A stretch of 64,000 bases of DNA from Strix aluco (lineage: Eukaryota; Chordata; Aves; Strigiformes; Strigidae). Within the stretch, counting starts at the first letter, position 1. Each line of letters begins with the position of its first letter. The translations under genes and the position numbers were made by a program. The notes below the pieces were generated by a model. The model was given only the letters and a program-made list of their open reading frames with translations. It was not told where the DNA came from and did no database searches. Location: positions 104,100,610 to 104,164,609 of the forward strand of contig NC_133934.1 in the NCBI RefSeq assembly GCF_031877795.1. The letters run 5' to 3'. This document shows, in pieces, positions 11,001 through 25,345 of the stretch.

Positions 11001-14000
11001 AGAACAGCTGAAAAATGTCAAGAGGAAAAACATCGGGGTGACCCAGCAGCTCTGCAGTCCCTCCCGGTGGGGCTGCAAACAGGGCTGCAGGCTGTCGCTC
11101 AGGAGCGCGTACACTCTGCCATCGCCTGCCGGCAGGGGTCCGTCCTGCCACTTTGCCACCTGTGGCCCAGGACTCCCCTAGAGTGAGAAATAAGGATTGC
11201 ATTTAAATTCATTGGGAAGAGTCTCTGATACTTAAAGCCTTTAAAGCTTGCACTGCAAAACCCATCAAAGAGTACTTGCTTTTCATTATTGCATTTTGGT
11301 GCTTTTTCAGTAAAAAAGCTTTGTCCTGAATGGCAGCCTGGAAACATCAAATGGAAATACATATTACATGAAGCAGGGGTTTCCAAACAGATCTTGCCTT
11401 GGGTACTGCTTGCTGCAGCAACCCTTGCTGCTGGCAGGGATGGCAGCTGGAGCTCTTGGTGTCAGCTGTGGCCAGGGCTCCTGACGGCGATGGTGACTGC
11501 CATCACTGACTTTCTACCAGCCCTACACCTCTGCCCATCCCACCTCCAGCTCTCCAGCCACTTGTCAACCCCTCCCCCAGCACTCAGATGCCAATCATAA
11601 GCTTCCTAATCTTTCCCCAGACACACTGTCTTTTTTTCTTTCTCTTCCTCCTATCCCACTTTCATCAGCTGACCAGCACAGGCAGTGTGCTGGCAAGAGC
11701 TGCCTTTGGTGACAGAGGCTGTGGGACAGCTTGTGTACAGGTATCAGTCTCACAGGTGAGCACCTTTCCACACAACACAGAGCAGTCTGAGTGCCAGCAG
11801 TATTCTGCAGGCTGCAGGATCTTCATGCCTAGGATAACTGTGAATAACAGCAGCCAGCCACTTCAGAAAAAAGAAAAAAGGTGTCTGAAATGTTTGTACC
11901 TCCGCAAAATTTTGGTTTCTGTAGAAACTTTTCACTGAATTTTGGATGCTCATCTTGCCATGGTCTGTTCCTTGAAAGGGATAATGCTTTGCTGAACGTG
12001 CAGCCCCTTGAATTGATGGGCTTCTCTAAATTTTCCTTTTCTGTCTAAGTCATTATGTATCCTGCGTTTATCAAAAATGGCTAGAAATGTAGGACTTTGC
12101 CTTTGTCTCAATCTGCATGTCATTCCTTTTACAAAGCTTGAAAATACTTTTCCTCTAGTATTTGTTCATTTTACTGTGCTGTGTATCCAATTAGACTATT
12201 CTGCTGCAGATTCAGAAATGAGAACGGTTCCACCTCCCTCGCACACAGCTCCATTTCTCTTCAGCTTCATTTCCCTCAGGGTCACTGTTAGGTGATGATA
12301 TGCAGTAATGTCCCCAGTGAGGTGCTGTTTCCATTAGCTTTCCCCTTCAGAGGTGGTCAGAGGTCTGAATTCTTATATGATTTGTTTTCTTGGCTACTTA
12401 GAAAATAAGGTTCAGTTCTGATCCCGCTTCTATACAGAAATGATTTATTTTCAGGTATTTCTTCCTTTTCCAAAAAGACGGTGTCTTTTACCTCTGGTTT
12501 TAAAACAAAAAGTATGTTTTGGTGGGTGATTTTTTTAATCATCAATCCATACTATTTATATAAAAATGGTTATAAAAGGAGGAAGGAATCACATGGTGGA
12601 ACATAGCATGCACATCCATACATCCCTATTAAGGCCACAGAAAATGCTCTCAGATACATCTACATGAAATGCAGTGAGAAAGCGAAACAATACCTCCTCC
12701 TGTGGAGCACAAAGGGTTTTCCGTAGATGGGTAAATGTATAAGCTCCATACTAAAATGATGCAGTCAGTTCAGTAGATGTAATCTTTGCTGAATCAAACA
12801 TGATTCAATATCCACCGTTCTTTCAGTTATGCTATTTTCGCAACTGGGTGTGAGGGAGGAGAGGGGATGACAAACCAAGTACAGCAGGTTCCCATTCTTC
12901 CCTCAGTGAAGCGTTCTTTTAAAGTCTATATTCTTTTAAGCAATGAAATGGCTTTTTTTCCTGATCATGAAATTCTGTCATGTGGGGGCGCTTCAGTGCC
13001 TTGCTGCACTTTAGCTCACAAGAGTGATTATTCCCTTAAATTAAATATTACTTGGTAGCCTTATATTGCTCTTCACTTGAGGTCCCTGGTAGGGCTTTGC
13101 GAGAGAACCTGGATACAAATGGCCCTGTCATGGACCTTGAATAAACTGTTGTGGAAATGGGTTTTGAGACAAATTAGGGCTAGTATCTTGGGAATCTGTG
13201 ACCCAGAAGTTTGGAGAAGGGGTTTAGACATCCAGTAACAACTGGAAAATCAGAATTATTGCTCATATAGTCAAACCTATAAATAAGCATCAGAGCTGGG
13301 GTGAATTTCAATCACTGGTCCTATTTCTTTCATCTAGTTTTGTTGATCTTTCTGTGTTTTCATTGTATATTTCCTATAGTTATCTACATTTAACTAGGTA
13401 AAGAATCATAGATAGATATTATACTGTAATTAAAGCTGGCAAGTTTAAAGCTGGATTAAACTGTATAATTTTCAGCAGAAAATATATTTTTTCTGAATTG
13501 GCATCTTCTTTTCTTGAGAAAATCTAGTTGAAACTCCTTAGGGGAATTGCTTGCCCACCCCTGTCCTGCAGCTCCTTAGGTGGATGACATCCCCAGGTGT
13601 ATTGTTGATTACAGTCTGATGTTATCAGAAGTTGAATTTTCTCTCCCACAAATCTTTTCTCTGCTTCAATACAGAAGCAAAGCAAGTATCAAAGGTCAAG
13701 GCTTTTTTCAGAGACAGAAATTTCACCAGAACTCTTGATGTTTTGATAAATGGTCTGTATTCAGGATAAGTGTCAAATTCTTCTGTGAGAGAGAAATTTC
13801 AGTTTGCAGTCATCTCAAATTTAAATATAAAACCCAATGATCTGAATTCTTAAAATTGTTTGTAGTAACTAAAAGCCCATGAGAAAACCTAATAGTTCTC
13901 TTCCTCCTGGGGAACAGAAAGCTGTGGAAAATAAACTCTCAAACAGTCCATCTGAACATCAAATGTTTAGCAGAAGCCTGTTCCATTGCACAAGCTAAGT

Positions 14001-17000
14001 AGTTAACACAAACTTTTTCCTCCTGTATGAATAACTGATGTTCGTTTATGTAGTTTATGAGAGTGAGAATGGAAAAACAGTCATGTTCTTACCACAGCAG
14101 GACTAACTGGGTCTTATTTAGCATCAGGAATTTATGACTGCTTTCCAGGCACTGAATGGTGTCTGACCTTCCTTTGCCAATCAATGTCCACATTTGTTAC
14201 CTGTCAGAGAACAAGTAATGACATCATTCTTAGCTATTAGGGGTTTTTGTATCCAAAGCTCAGTGTGGCTTTGATTCTTGCCCTAGAAGATATCCAGTTG
14301 GGAACAGGTGTATCTAGGAAACAGCTAGAATCAAATTTTAGGCAACAGCTATAGATACCACACACTATTCATCTGCGTTTATAGATACACTTATGATCTG
14401 GACTGCAGAACTCTTTTGAGCACAGAGTCTGATCAAGCCATATAGTTTCATTGCATTAGAAAGCCTCCAGATAATCATTACACTGAGCTGACCACATTAT
14501 TCATCACTGTTGTGGCAAGACTAAGGCGTTGCCAAAGTCAGGAATCCTGCTTCTCCTAGCTGGGCAATAGCCCTTGTTTCCCAGGGGATGTTTCTGAGTC
14601 TTGCGAGCTTACCTGTGATACAGCACCAGAGACTGTGGTGGCATTTCAAAGCTCAGTTAGAAAGTGTGCATGTCTTTGCTCTAGCAGACCCAAGATTTTT
14701 TTGGACATATCATTCTATCTCTACTGATTTAAAAATAATTGAATAAAGAAGTGATAACGTTTTCTTTTTAGCCATTGTTCCCTCCACACATATTTGTCTT
14801 CTTCAGTCTTTTTTATAGTATTATTGAATGATATACTATACAGTGTCTCCATATGAGACATGCATGTTATGCTTTTATTTTGTGAACTAGACCATTCCGT
14901 ACCATCACTTTTAAACAGAGCATTGTGGAATACTTTGGGTAAGACGACCCATAGCCACACTATAAACCGTCATAAAACATCTGCCAGCTTAAATTTACTA
15001 TTGCAGTACAAAGCTCCTTTGTTTCTTGTTTTCAAGTCAACAGCTTCAGAGATGCATATGTAAACATCTTCTCTCTTTTTTCCATAGGAAATGTTTTCCA
15101 TCAAGTTTTACAATGGTATTATACACTATAATGTCTCATTTTTGATTGGTTATCTAAATGAATGCTAGGTAAAGCTCTTCACTTTCAAACCTTCACATCT
15201 TTATGTGCACACGTAACTTCCACTGATCTCACAGAGTTGTGTACACACAGAGAAAGGGTAGACACATGGTAGTGGCCACCACTGCAACTGACAACATGAC
15301 AATTCTTTTTGCTTCTTTCTTTAATTTTAAATGCAACTCATCGAATCAATATTAAATTTCCTCTCTTTGTGACTGGCTCTTCGTTTATCTGTTATTTTCT
15401 GTTGCTAAGCCTCCTTCTTCCCTTGTCATCTGCATGTATGGGTGTTCTCTCTCTTGGTTTCATGTCAGAGAGCTGAAGAGATCGAGTCATAGTCCAGGAG
15501 AAGACAGTTTTGTGACCATGAAGGACACACAGTTGCAAAGTATGTTTCTATTCTAAATCCAGCTGCATGTCCACTTGTTGTAAGAAACCCACAGAACTGA
15601 TGAACCAAGGAGAAAAGGAGTCAAGAGCAAGTGTCACGTATAAGTAAAAGCCTTTTTTAGAGGGACAGATTTGTTTTGGCGGCTCAACGGCTGCATGAGT
15701 TACTCAAAGGGCCTCTAAACGGTCTTGCAGGTAGAAAGTGTGGACATTTTTCTCCAGCCATTTGTGCAGTGGAAGGGACATGCTGTGCTAGGAGGACTCT
15801 GTGTGCTGAGGTGGGCTGAAGAGGGGAGGGAGCATTGCAAGCTGTGTCTCTCTAGCATCCACTCGTCCCCAATGTATAGTTACATCAGATTTGAATTGGC
15901 TCCAGGTGAGGTAGCTGCTATTTGTGTCCATTCACCTTTATTCCAACTCAGTTGTAAAACTGGATCATAAATGGCTTATTGTCCCTCTCGCACAGTCTGA
16001 GAGGCATGTGACAAGGTGAGGAGACGGTGTGACTGACTCTCAGCCAGCAGCTTGATGAAATACAGCTTGTAACAGAGGCTGCCATGGGGACTTAGGGGAG
16101 GATGCTCCTTTTGCTTGTTGTTTGTGAGGCCAAGATTTTCCTGGGGCATGGGGAGAAAATGTGCCTTTTCTATTGGTCTGGGACTTGACTTGATGTGACT
16201 GAAGCTTTCCTTGAGTGTTTGAATCCAACACCAGAAAAAAAAATCATCTCCGGTATCCACCTACATGATAAAGTCCCTCTCAAAGTGATTGTATGAGAGA
16301 GGAACACGGAAGCTTTATACTTTTAAATAATCTATATTCACATGTTTTTTTCAAGGTTAGTTTCTTTCTGGTAATCATTTCTTTAAAATTCATTCTTTCC
16401 ACATCTCATTTCTTTTCCACATCGTGTGCTTCATTTTTCTCTTCAGAAAAGGGCAGGTTTACTTACTCTCTATCCATGTGCATAGCAGAGTCAATGGAGT
16501 CTGAAGGGTATGTGGCTGGAATATAACTGTATTGACTTCTGTAGTTACTCCAGGAGTACTTGAGAGAAAAGTCAGGGACAAGTTATTTTTAACAAAGCAA
16601 AGCTTATTGTCACAATTGTTTAAAGCTTTGTGGTACAATATAGGCTGTGTCAGACAATGTTCATTTTTTTAAAAATACTCTTTTATTGTTTGCAACCTCC
16701 TGCTAGCTGAGAACTTTGATATTTTGTTGGATTTCTCCTTCTCATCACTCAGTTTTGCAATTATTTTCTCCACTAGGCCAGACTAAGAAACTGTTCTGAA
16801 TCACTGCATCTGGTAGCTCTGATGGTCTCCTGTGACTGCCTAATTTATTTGTGTACTTATAGATGAATCATAAGAAAGAGAAAACAAACTTGAACTCTGC
16901 CGTTTCCACTTGCTCAAATATATAATTTTAATGAGCAGTAAATTTGCTGGAAAATGCAGTACCAATTTTCATATTATCTATGTGTGAATTGCACAAAATA

Positions 17001-17890
17001 ACAGGACTAGGCAGACAACCTGACTGAGCTGTCTCCTTTTTAATTGGAGTAGAGGACCAAGATTCCTGAGGGCATTTGAATGAGCTTACTAGCCCCAAAG
17101 GCTGGTGCCTTCGCCTCATTGTGCCTGTTAGACAGCACCTCACTTCATTGTTGGCCTCTTTTGAGACCGTTGCTCTGCTGAAGATGATATACTGGCTGGA
17201 GCAGGGGCAACTAGAGGCCAGTGCAACAGACCCTCCATCAGATGGTGCAATCATGGTCACCCAAGTGTCTGCCTCAGTTGTGTGCTTTACACCCAGTAGT
17301 ATAGCTCCAACAGTGGAGGACTGATTCTTCCTTCTCTCGTGCTTTATCTTGTCTTGGATGGGTTTTTAATTGCTTTCCCTGAGGGTTCTCCCCGCTCCTC
17401 CAATTTTTCCAATGTTAAAACTACTTTTTTCTTTCTAGCGCAAGCTGCTGCTTTTATTCACACATTTCATTATTACATCACTTTTAGCCATGAATACTCT
17501 GTCTCTGTCACATTTTTATGCTACAAATTCCTGTTTTGCCCTGTTTTACACACCTACATTGTGAGGAGCTGACTTACCCTAGAAATACTTGCTTCCCTGT
17601 ATTGCCTAAAAAAAGCAGTTTACATGGCTATCTTTGAGTAGAAATCCACATATTGATATCTCCAATTAGGTGTGTTGAATCTAGTTCTTTTAGTCATCAC
17701 CAGCATTCTTACACAATGGCTGCTGGGGGGCACAGCAGTGTTTTGAAATTCTCTTTCTCAGAATGGAACTGCCCAGGGAACCAAGTGCTAGCCCTTCAGT
17801 CCTTTCTCCCTGCTCATCTCTGCTTTTTTGGTCAAGATTAAAATTCACTCCCTTTTCTCACATACCTTTATTTAAAGCTTCCTTACCTCC

Positions 17891-17914
17891 TTTTTTTTTT
17901 TTTTTTTTTTTTTT
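17891..17914. repeat. Poly(T) run, 24 bp
   Basis: An uninterrupted T run followed by a C run. It may be the reversed tail of an old retroposed sequence, but no source is recognisable next to it. Confidence 0.8.
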
Positions 17915-18379
17915 CCCCCCTCATCTAGGAGCAATGTAGCTTTTGAAATTACATGCATTGGCATGGTATATCGCTGTGAAAATTCACACCCATCCTCCCT
18001 GCCCTTCTATTACTCATTCTTTGAAATAAAAATGCAAAACTAATAAAGAAGATTCCTTTCCTGAGTTTGTACTTCTTAATTAGCACATTTTTTTCTAGCT
18101 TAGATGGCCCTCCTGCTGTTCACAACATCAGTAAGACAGCTATAGCGTTTCTTTAGTCATATAGCATAAGAAGTATTTGTTGGACAGCAAGTTTCAGTGA
18201 GCACTTTCTGTCCACTGTTAATGTATGCAACATCAAGGAGGACAATATGAGTCATCATCCCCATTGAATAGCCTTGTTCTGGGCTTTCCTCCCTTCCTCC
18301 AGATTCTGCACCTTCTGTTTTTCCTAGATCAGTTTCATGTTTTTATTTCTATCTCTCCAGACTCCTTTAGTCTTTTCAT

Positions 18380-18600
18380 ATTATATATCTGTACAACATG
18401 ATATCCCCAGCGAAGGATGGGAACATTTCCCAGGGAAGAATCATCTGCAAATGCCATCAGTGTGTTTCTAATCTTTTTTTCTAATCACACTAAAGATATT
18501 AAATAAAATCAGAGCTAGCTTTGGTTTCTGTAGGAACCCTCTAGGCACCTTCCCCAGCTTGTCACATTAGTGCTTATCATTTCAGTACAACAGCTAATTT
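18380..18600 (-). mobile_element. Degenerate ancient CR1/L3-type LINE fragment
   Basis: The plus strand reads as the complement of a LINE reverse-transcriptase region: a CATCTGCAAATG segment, then AAAGATATTAAATAAAATC, then a TCTGTAGGAACCCT-like stretch. This is the usual order in old amniote CR1/L3 copies around the FADDT catalytic region. The copy is highly diverged with no open frame, and its boundaries are approximate. The call rests on remembered family patterns. Confidence 0.45.
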
Positions 18601-20995
18601 ATAACTCATATGTTAGTGCTCTTGAAGAAAATTAATGTAACAAAACACAATTCTAGCCCTTTTGGAAGCAAGGGTGATATTTGCTTTAAAGAAAACTGAC
18701 TGCAGTCCTTCATGCTTCTTCTCCCACAGATTTCACTCGCTCATGTTCTCACATCCACATACTCTCAAACACAACAGCACATGTGTTCCCAGGATCAGTT
18801 GTGTGTGACTAGGAAGATAAAGATGACTAGCTATTGAGTCTTCACTACATCTCTTGCATTCCTCTTTGTTGGTGACAACAGGCAGGATTTTGGATGGGTT
18901 TATTATACCTTTTAGGATCAAACTTATGATATGATCCCTTGACTCTAAACCTTGCTTACTTCATCCTTCATAAACCTAAAGTTGATGTCTGTTGTCTTTG
19001 GGTATCTTTAAGGATACAGCCCACCTTCACACTGAAGTAGTGGCAAAAGGAGGGATTCATGTTGTGTACCATAACTTTTTTACCTCACTCTCCTGCCATC
19101 AGAGGTTTGTGCTGTGGCCTTACTGGAGCACAGACCTTCAAGTCTTCATGCAAAAATCACATTCCTCAAGGTTTACCAGTTTGACTGCAGCTGATCGTGT
19201 CCTTGGTAATCAATGGAGGTACCTCAAGGGTTATTATCTTATTGGCCTGTAAGTATGGCTACTTACATGGAATTTTCAAAGTTGCCTCAAGCAGTAATTC
19301 AGGGATTTCCATTTATTTTTCTCATTGTGGGCTTATTTATAGGTTATGTTTTGTGTGTAATCCACTTCCTTTTATGGAGCTGGTCAACAAATGCTAAATA
19401 TGATTTGTTTATTCCAGAGGGACGTCTAAAAATTTCAGCCTGAATAACCAGTCATCTCAGACTCTAAGTTAATGTGGCACATTATCAAAGCACTCAAATA
19501 GAGAAGGCCTCATCCTGTGCAGTTTGATTTTGGTAGAGTGACTGAAGCATACTCTAAACATGGGACAAATACGTTCTATATCTCAATGGTTTTAGAGTTG
19601 CGGTCTGTTGAGCTGAATCAATTACAAATGGAGGGTCATTCAGAGACAGCAAAACATTTAAACTGTAATTTCTCATTTTGCAACAATGAGTCAAATAGCA
19701 CTGCACAAGCTCATCTTCTACATGTTTTTGTTCAATGTCTATGGTTTTTAGCACTGGTGGTGTTAGCTATGAACATGTTACATATTTATTCTATTTCAAG
19801 GTCAAGATTTCCTGAGAGGATAGTGATATACAAATAACTTACATTTGATATGGCTGGGTATTCAAGCAGCAGTGCTATTGTAAGTGATAACAAAAGACAA
19901 AACATAAGTCTGATACTTAAGGCCAGAACATGTTGTTTTTTGAATCTTTTGTAATAATATGAAGGAATAGAAATTTTATCTTCCTTGAAAAAAATCTTTA
20001 TTTATCTGTATGTTTAGGTCATTATATCAGCTTTACAAAATGATTCAAACAGCCTTTGCAACAAAAGACAACACATTACTACAGTTTTAAATTCTATTTT
20101 TTTTATATACATTAGTATCCAGAGGTCATTGTTTTCTTGTCAGAGAGAAATCTGAAGCACTGTATCTTGTGTTTAATTATAAGATCCCTATATGTCAGTA
20201 AACAAATTCTGACCTCACTTAGATGATGGTTTAGGGCTCTTTTTTTTAAAATGGTTGTTTGAGGGTTACTGCTGTCATTTTGTTAATTCTGTTTGTATTC
20301 ATTGTTTGGATTGTAAAACTTAAAGTCTGGTAATGTTGATGAACATTAGCGTGCACATACACTTCTAAATTCTTTGTCTTCTGCTAAATTTAGAATTTCA
20401 TAGACAAGCTAAGATAATCCATACTAGAAAGACCTTGTACTGTATATATTTTTTGTTCTATCATGTAATCTCAGCTTTACGTGAAGCCATTAAATAACAT
20501 TAAAAATTTTAAAGGATTTTTGTATAATTTCCTCCATTTAGGGCTGCTTTATGCCCTGAAGTAAAGCCCTTTCTAGGGGAGGGGATCAGAACATGTTCAT
20601 GGGGCTGCAGTGCTCATGAAGCCATGGTGGATGCCATTTTACTGGTCTCATATTGTTCCCAAGTGTGCTGGGAAAAGCAGTCATCAGTGGAATTTCATTC
20701 AGGTTCATGTTCAAAACCTAGCACAATGCATTGGAAACAAAGGCTTCCAAAACCTTACAGCTCAATTCCTACCCTGTTCAGTGAGGAAGGATAAAGAAGG
20801 AGCCATTTTTTCTCCTGATCCTTTTCCTTCACTTGTGCTCCCAAGAAATACATTTGTTGAAAGTTCAAAGGCAAGCATTAGGCCAGCCAGTCTGTGCAGT
20901 AATTGGAGGGTGCAGGAGAGAAAAGATGAGGCAAGACCTGCAGGAGGATACTCACAGATCAGAGTCAGCCTGCACAGCAGAGAGGCTGGACAGCA
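18601..20995. other. Gene-free intergenic stretch
   Basis: AT-rich sequence with no recognised gene. Some of its left part may belong to the same decayed LINE. Long AT-rich runs at 19,980-20,540 show no repeat family I can name. Confidence 0.35.
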
Positions 20996-21002
20996 TCAAG
21001 GG

Positions 21003-21509
21003 ATAGTGTTGATAACACAGTCATTGCTGAGCAGTTCTTACACAGCGTCAAGGCCTTTTCTGCTCCTCAGCCTGCCCTGCCAGCAAGTCAGCTGGGGCTG
21101 CACAAAATACTGGGAGGGGACACAGCTGGGACAGCTGACCCCAGCTGACCAAAGGGATATTCCATACTGTATGATCCATGTGATGTCATGCTTAGCAATA
21201 AAACTTGTGGCGAGGAGTGGAGGCTAGCCAGGGCTGCCACTACTTGGGGTCTGGCTGGGCACGGGTCAGTTGATGGTGAGCAATTGGGTCTTTTGCATCA
21301 CTTGTTTTACTGTGTTTTTTTTTTCTTTTCTTGCTTACTGTGGGGTTCTGGTGGGGGGGTTTTCTGTTTTTTAATTTTAAACTGTCTTTAACTCAAGCTA
21401 TGAGTTTTCTCACTTTTAGCCTTCCAATTCTCTCCCCCATCCCACTGGCTGGGGGAATCAGCAAGTGACTGTGTGGTGCTTAGCAGCCTACTGGGGTTAA
21501 ACCATGACA
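21003..21509 (+). mobile_element. Solo LTR of an avian ERVL-like endogenous retrovirus (5'-truncated)
   Basis: The segment follows the known layout of a common avian ERVL-type LTR. A GTTGATAACAC stretch is followed by GGGGACACAGCTGGGACAG, a GATATTCCATAC segment and a CRE-like TGATGTCAT at 21,181. AATAAA lies at 21,197-21,202, and a T/C-rich region precedes the terminal GGGGTTAAACCATGACA ending in CA at 21,509. The outermost 5' part of the LTR is missing or unrecognisable. No retroviral coding sequence flanks it, so it is a solo LTR. I could not identify a matching target-site duplication. Confidence 0.75.
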
Positions 21510-24500
21510 CTAGTGATGTCACTTCAATGACTCAGAAAAAATGGTCTAAACAAAGACACTGACTAAAGACATTAAATTTAAGCATCTTTCTTACACAGCA
21601 TAATGCTTAATTTAACATTTCTGCACTGAGTCACGGAGGGGTTCTTGGGTTTGGTCAATCAGTGGTCTGATATCGTATTCATTGATCTTCAATGGTGCAT
21701 TGCTTTTCCCATTCCTATAAGCACTTACAAAGTACAGGAATGTAAGAAACCACCTCCAGTCTTCCAAATGGGAAATGGAGCCAGTCCCCATGTTTCATTT
21801 TCCTCCCATCAAGAATGAACTCCAGCTCCAATAGACCTATTCTCTTATTTCAACAAGCTGCCAATAAAGAGCAGATCTGCAGTGGAAGCGTTAGCAATAT
21901 TCCCACAACAACGGACAAAGAAGACTTGCTGCTTTTGCTCCATTGCAATAGATGATGTGTGTCCCCAGCATTTACCAATCTCTGGCAAATCTTTCCCTTT
22001 TGGCATTAGTGTGCAGCACTGTTGACAGGGCCACACTCTTGCTTCCATCCACAAGCTGCCTGAAGGGCTAGTAATATTGCATGGGGAGCAAGGAAAGGGA
22101 ATTTGAAAGAGGTAGGGGAAAAATAATATGTTATTTGGGGAAATTTGTTATGGACTCCTAGTCCCTGGCTCATGCATGGACAAATACCAAATCATACTTC
22201 TAATAAATCTTAGCAGGGAAACAGAGTTGGTTCAAGGTTACCATCTCTGAAAAACTGAATTGTATTTCCAGTAGTATACCCTTACTGCAATTCTTGCTAA
22301 CTTACATATTCAAAGAAAGAAAAGATTGCTGCCAGCTCTCTCAGTGAATAGCTATTCAAGCATAGAAGTGTCCCTTCTTGGAAGTGTTTCTGTTCCCAGG
22401 GCAAAGGGTCTTTTTGACACATAAATATGAACCGCCCATGAGTTGCAGGATCCTTTCCCTATCTTTAGGAGAGATTCAAGAAAAGCTAGTCAGAAAATCA
22501 GAAATGTTTTATTACTTTTTGAAAATGTTCATTCCTCAAAATCAGTACTTTTCACAAAGACATTTTATTTTCAGTCAGCTTTTGGTAGAAGCATTTCTCA
22601 GCCCTCTGTTCTCCCAGGAGTGGATTATAATCCAGAGCCATGGTGCCTGAAACCAGCTGCTTCACTGTCTCTTTTTTGCACAAAAGGAGAGTCTGATGTG
22701 GAAGGCATAATCTTCCTTTTTCAGAGATTTCATGGGAGACTCTGCCCCAGAGCCACCCTCGCCTGCGTGGAATGTCGAGAAGCTGAGCAGTTCTGTCATG
22801 TGAGGAAGAGCACGTGAGAGGCTGAGCACACGTTCTGCCACACAATGAAGAGGGTGTCCATGCCCTGAGATATCAGGTATCTTCTCACATTTGATTTGTA
22901 CTTCTTTGCTTTGTTCTCCCCATATGGTACCCTGGCATCCTTGGGAGGCAGCTGTTCAGACACAACTTCCTGAGCGTCACCGCTGCCACCCAACACCAAC
23001 ACCAGCTTGTGTTGAAGCTAACTTGAGCTGGAGGACTAACAGCCTCAGTGTTCCCTGTACTTATCACCCCCAGCAAACTGTTAGACTCCTGCTATTTGGA
23101 TCAGTCCAAGGCACAACTAACCTTACATCTGCTCCTCAACCTGGCCTGACATTTTGAAACCCGCCTGTGTTATTCATAAAAATGGCAACGCAAGAAATAT
23201 CATCTTTTCCCCACTGAAAACTCAAAGTTAAAAGCCATCACAGCTGCTGCAGAGGCTTCACCAAAAGCCGTATCAGCAGTTTCTGTTTTAAAAACATTTT
23301 TTTTTTTTACCCAGTCACACTGATGCAGCTGCAGTTTTCGGCAGAGCCTTCTCTGTGGCTGATTTGCCATTTTCTCTCACTTTCCATTAAAAAACATCTA
23401 GGGCTTTCAACACCTCAAGACTTAGTTTTTGAAACTCTGAAAGTGAAGGTTAAATATATCACAGCATCTGGCAAAGCTCTGTTAGAGCCAAGGTCAAGTA
23501 TTTTGCATTTTTAGATGGAGGAAAGTCTTTGTTCTCCTACTGCATTCTGAATGCCAGCAGAAATTACCAAAGTTACTTGAAACTTGCCTTGTCAGTAACA
23601 CACTGTGAGTACCTCAGTGATAATGGGTGCTACCTGATGAATTTGAATTGGTCTGCCAAAGGCAATGGCAGTGGGTCCAAACCTACCATGGTCATGAAGG
23701 CAACCAGGAGCCAGTTGGTTTCGTAAATAGGTAGGAGCCAGTAGGTTTCATAAATGCTACCGCCAGAGCGCATACCATGGGAGGCAAAGACTTGCTGGAG
23801 TTTTTGCTGCTTCCCCAAAGTGCTTTCCTCTCTCTAGACACTCACCTTCACTCCCCGCAGGAGCCACCTGATCCAACTTCTCCCATCCAAGGTTCAGATT
23901 CCTTCAGAAACAGAGACAACTGTGCAATAGCTACTCAAGACGAGGAAAAAGAAAAGAGTTGGATCTCATGAGCAGAGTGGTAAGAAGGTGTCCCCTGCTG
24001 ATTTGAGACCTTCTTTAACAGCCTGGGCTGGGCAGAAGCGGGTGGCCAGGCTGATCCCTGCAGGGCTTTACAAGGGGAGCTTGCAGCAGATCAGGGAAGG
24101 CTCTTTCCATGCCCTGAGAAGTGTGGCAGTCCCACAGCAAGGCTTTGAGAAAACCTTGTGGAAGAGGGAAGAAAATCACCTCTTAGGACTCCTAGTGATG
24201 CGATAAGAGAAAGGAAGGGAACATGTCATCAGCTTAAAGATTTTGTTTTCCTTTTTTTTCATGTACTTTTGTGCTGTTTTCTTGGTTGTTGTCTTCTGTG
24301 AGTGCTGTTCCCACACATCTCAGAAACAAATGGATGGGTGAAAAGGATATTCTTCTCCAGCTGCCCTTGATATCAAAGCAGAGATGAGTACTTTCTAAGG
24401 TAAAAGATACAAAGACTGATTATCTAACAACCCTGCTTGACATCTAGCTTCTGTGTCCATATATATGAAAAGATACAAGCTCTTCCTTGTTCATTTCAGT

Positions 24501-24880
24501 CAGTGTCTGTGCTAGTGGATGTGGTAGGATGAAAGTAATTTTGTGAGGTTTGTGCAATTCAGTGCATGTAATTTAACAACAAAATTTGAAACAAAAATAT
24601 AATTAAAAAATCACCAATAGTGAGAAGACATCAGTGATACTCTTATTCAATCTCTTCATTATTACAGCAGGTATCCAAAACAGTAATACAAAGTGGTCTG
24701 AACAAAGAAAGATGGAAATCAGTGAATGGTGGTTTGTTATATGTACATTTTCTTCTCACTGGTGGCTCCACTTAATTTCTGTTAAGCTAGACAGATCTAG
24801 TCATTTGTCTGAGGGTATCTCTGACAAAATTCCTACTGTAAGGATTTTTCCAGAGCAGAATCTCATCTGACAGAAGATTG
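21510..24880. other. Gene-free intergenic stretch
   Basis: Mixed intergenic DNA with short random open frames on both strands. At 23,701-23,760 a GTAGGAGCCAGTTGG/GTAGGTTTCATAAAT-like sequence is locally duplicated in diverged form. No gene, RNA or recognised transposon family. Confidence 0.35.
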
Positions 24881-24949
24881 TGTGAATATAAGAACTTCAG
24901 TAATAAGTCAGATCAAAGGTCCACCTAGCCAATATCCTTGTAGGGAAAC

Positions 24950-25345
24950 AATTTCATATCTGTGCCAACCTTCCCTGAGCCTTTTCCAATTCTGTTATGT
25001 TTTTTTGAGAAGGGAAACCAGAACTGTACATAGTGTTCAGGATACAGATGCACAATTAATTTATACAATGGTATTATGTTTTCTCTTTTGTTCTCTTTTT
25101 CTTTCCTTGGCATTTTTAACATTGTTTCCACTACTCAGCATTAAGGTGACATTTTCATAGGACTGTCTGTTACAGCCTTTCATTCCTGAGCAGCCATTTC
25201 TGAACCCATAATATATTTTCACAAGTTATAGGTGGGGTTTTTTTTATGTGCATCACTTAATGTTCATCTACATTAAATTTCATCTGCTATTTAGTACCCA
25301 GCCACTCCATCTTGCAAGATCCTTTTGGACAGTTCTGTCTCTTAC
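24950..25345 (-). mobile_element. Ancient CR1-type LINE remnant
   Basis: On the plus strand the order of segments matches the complement of the 3' part of CR1 ORF2 seen in reptiles and birds. Segments are AACCAGAACTGTACATAGTG near 25,016, then ATTTATACAATGGTATTATG, then TTAAATTTCATCTGCTATTT near 25,275 and TGCAAGATCCTTTTGG near 25,313. The copy has many substitutions and indels and no open frame. A neighbouring segment at 24,885-24,945 (GTCAGATCAAAGGTCCACC) resembles another common old amniote repeat and may belong to it. Confidence 0.6.

Larger units (their letters stand above)
7551..18350. other. Gene-free intergenic stretch between NKX2-1 and NKX2-8, part 1
   Basis: AT-rich, ordinary-looking vertebrate intergenic DNA. 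It contains a 21-bp direct duplication at 7,994-8,043 and a T24 run at 17,891-17,914. Several short open frames exist, the longest 173 codons at 8,759-9,280. None has recognisable domains, and no tRNA or rRNA gene is visible. Confidence 0.45.

Noticed and set aside
20610-21227. 205-codon plus-strand open frame
   Set aside because: Its right half is the LTR U3/R region and its left half matches nothing known. Retroviral proteins are not encoded there.
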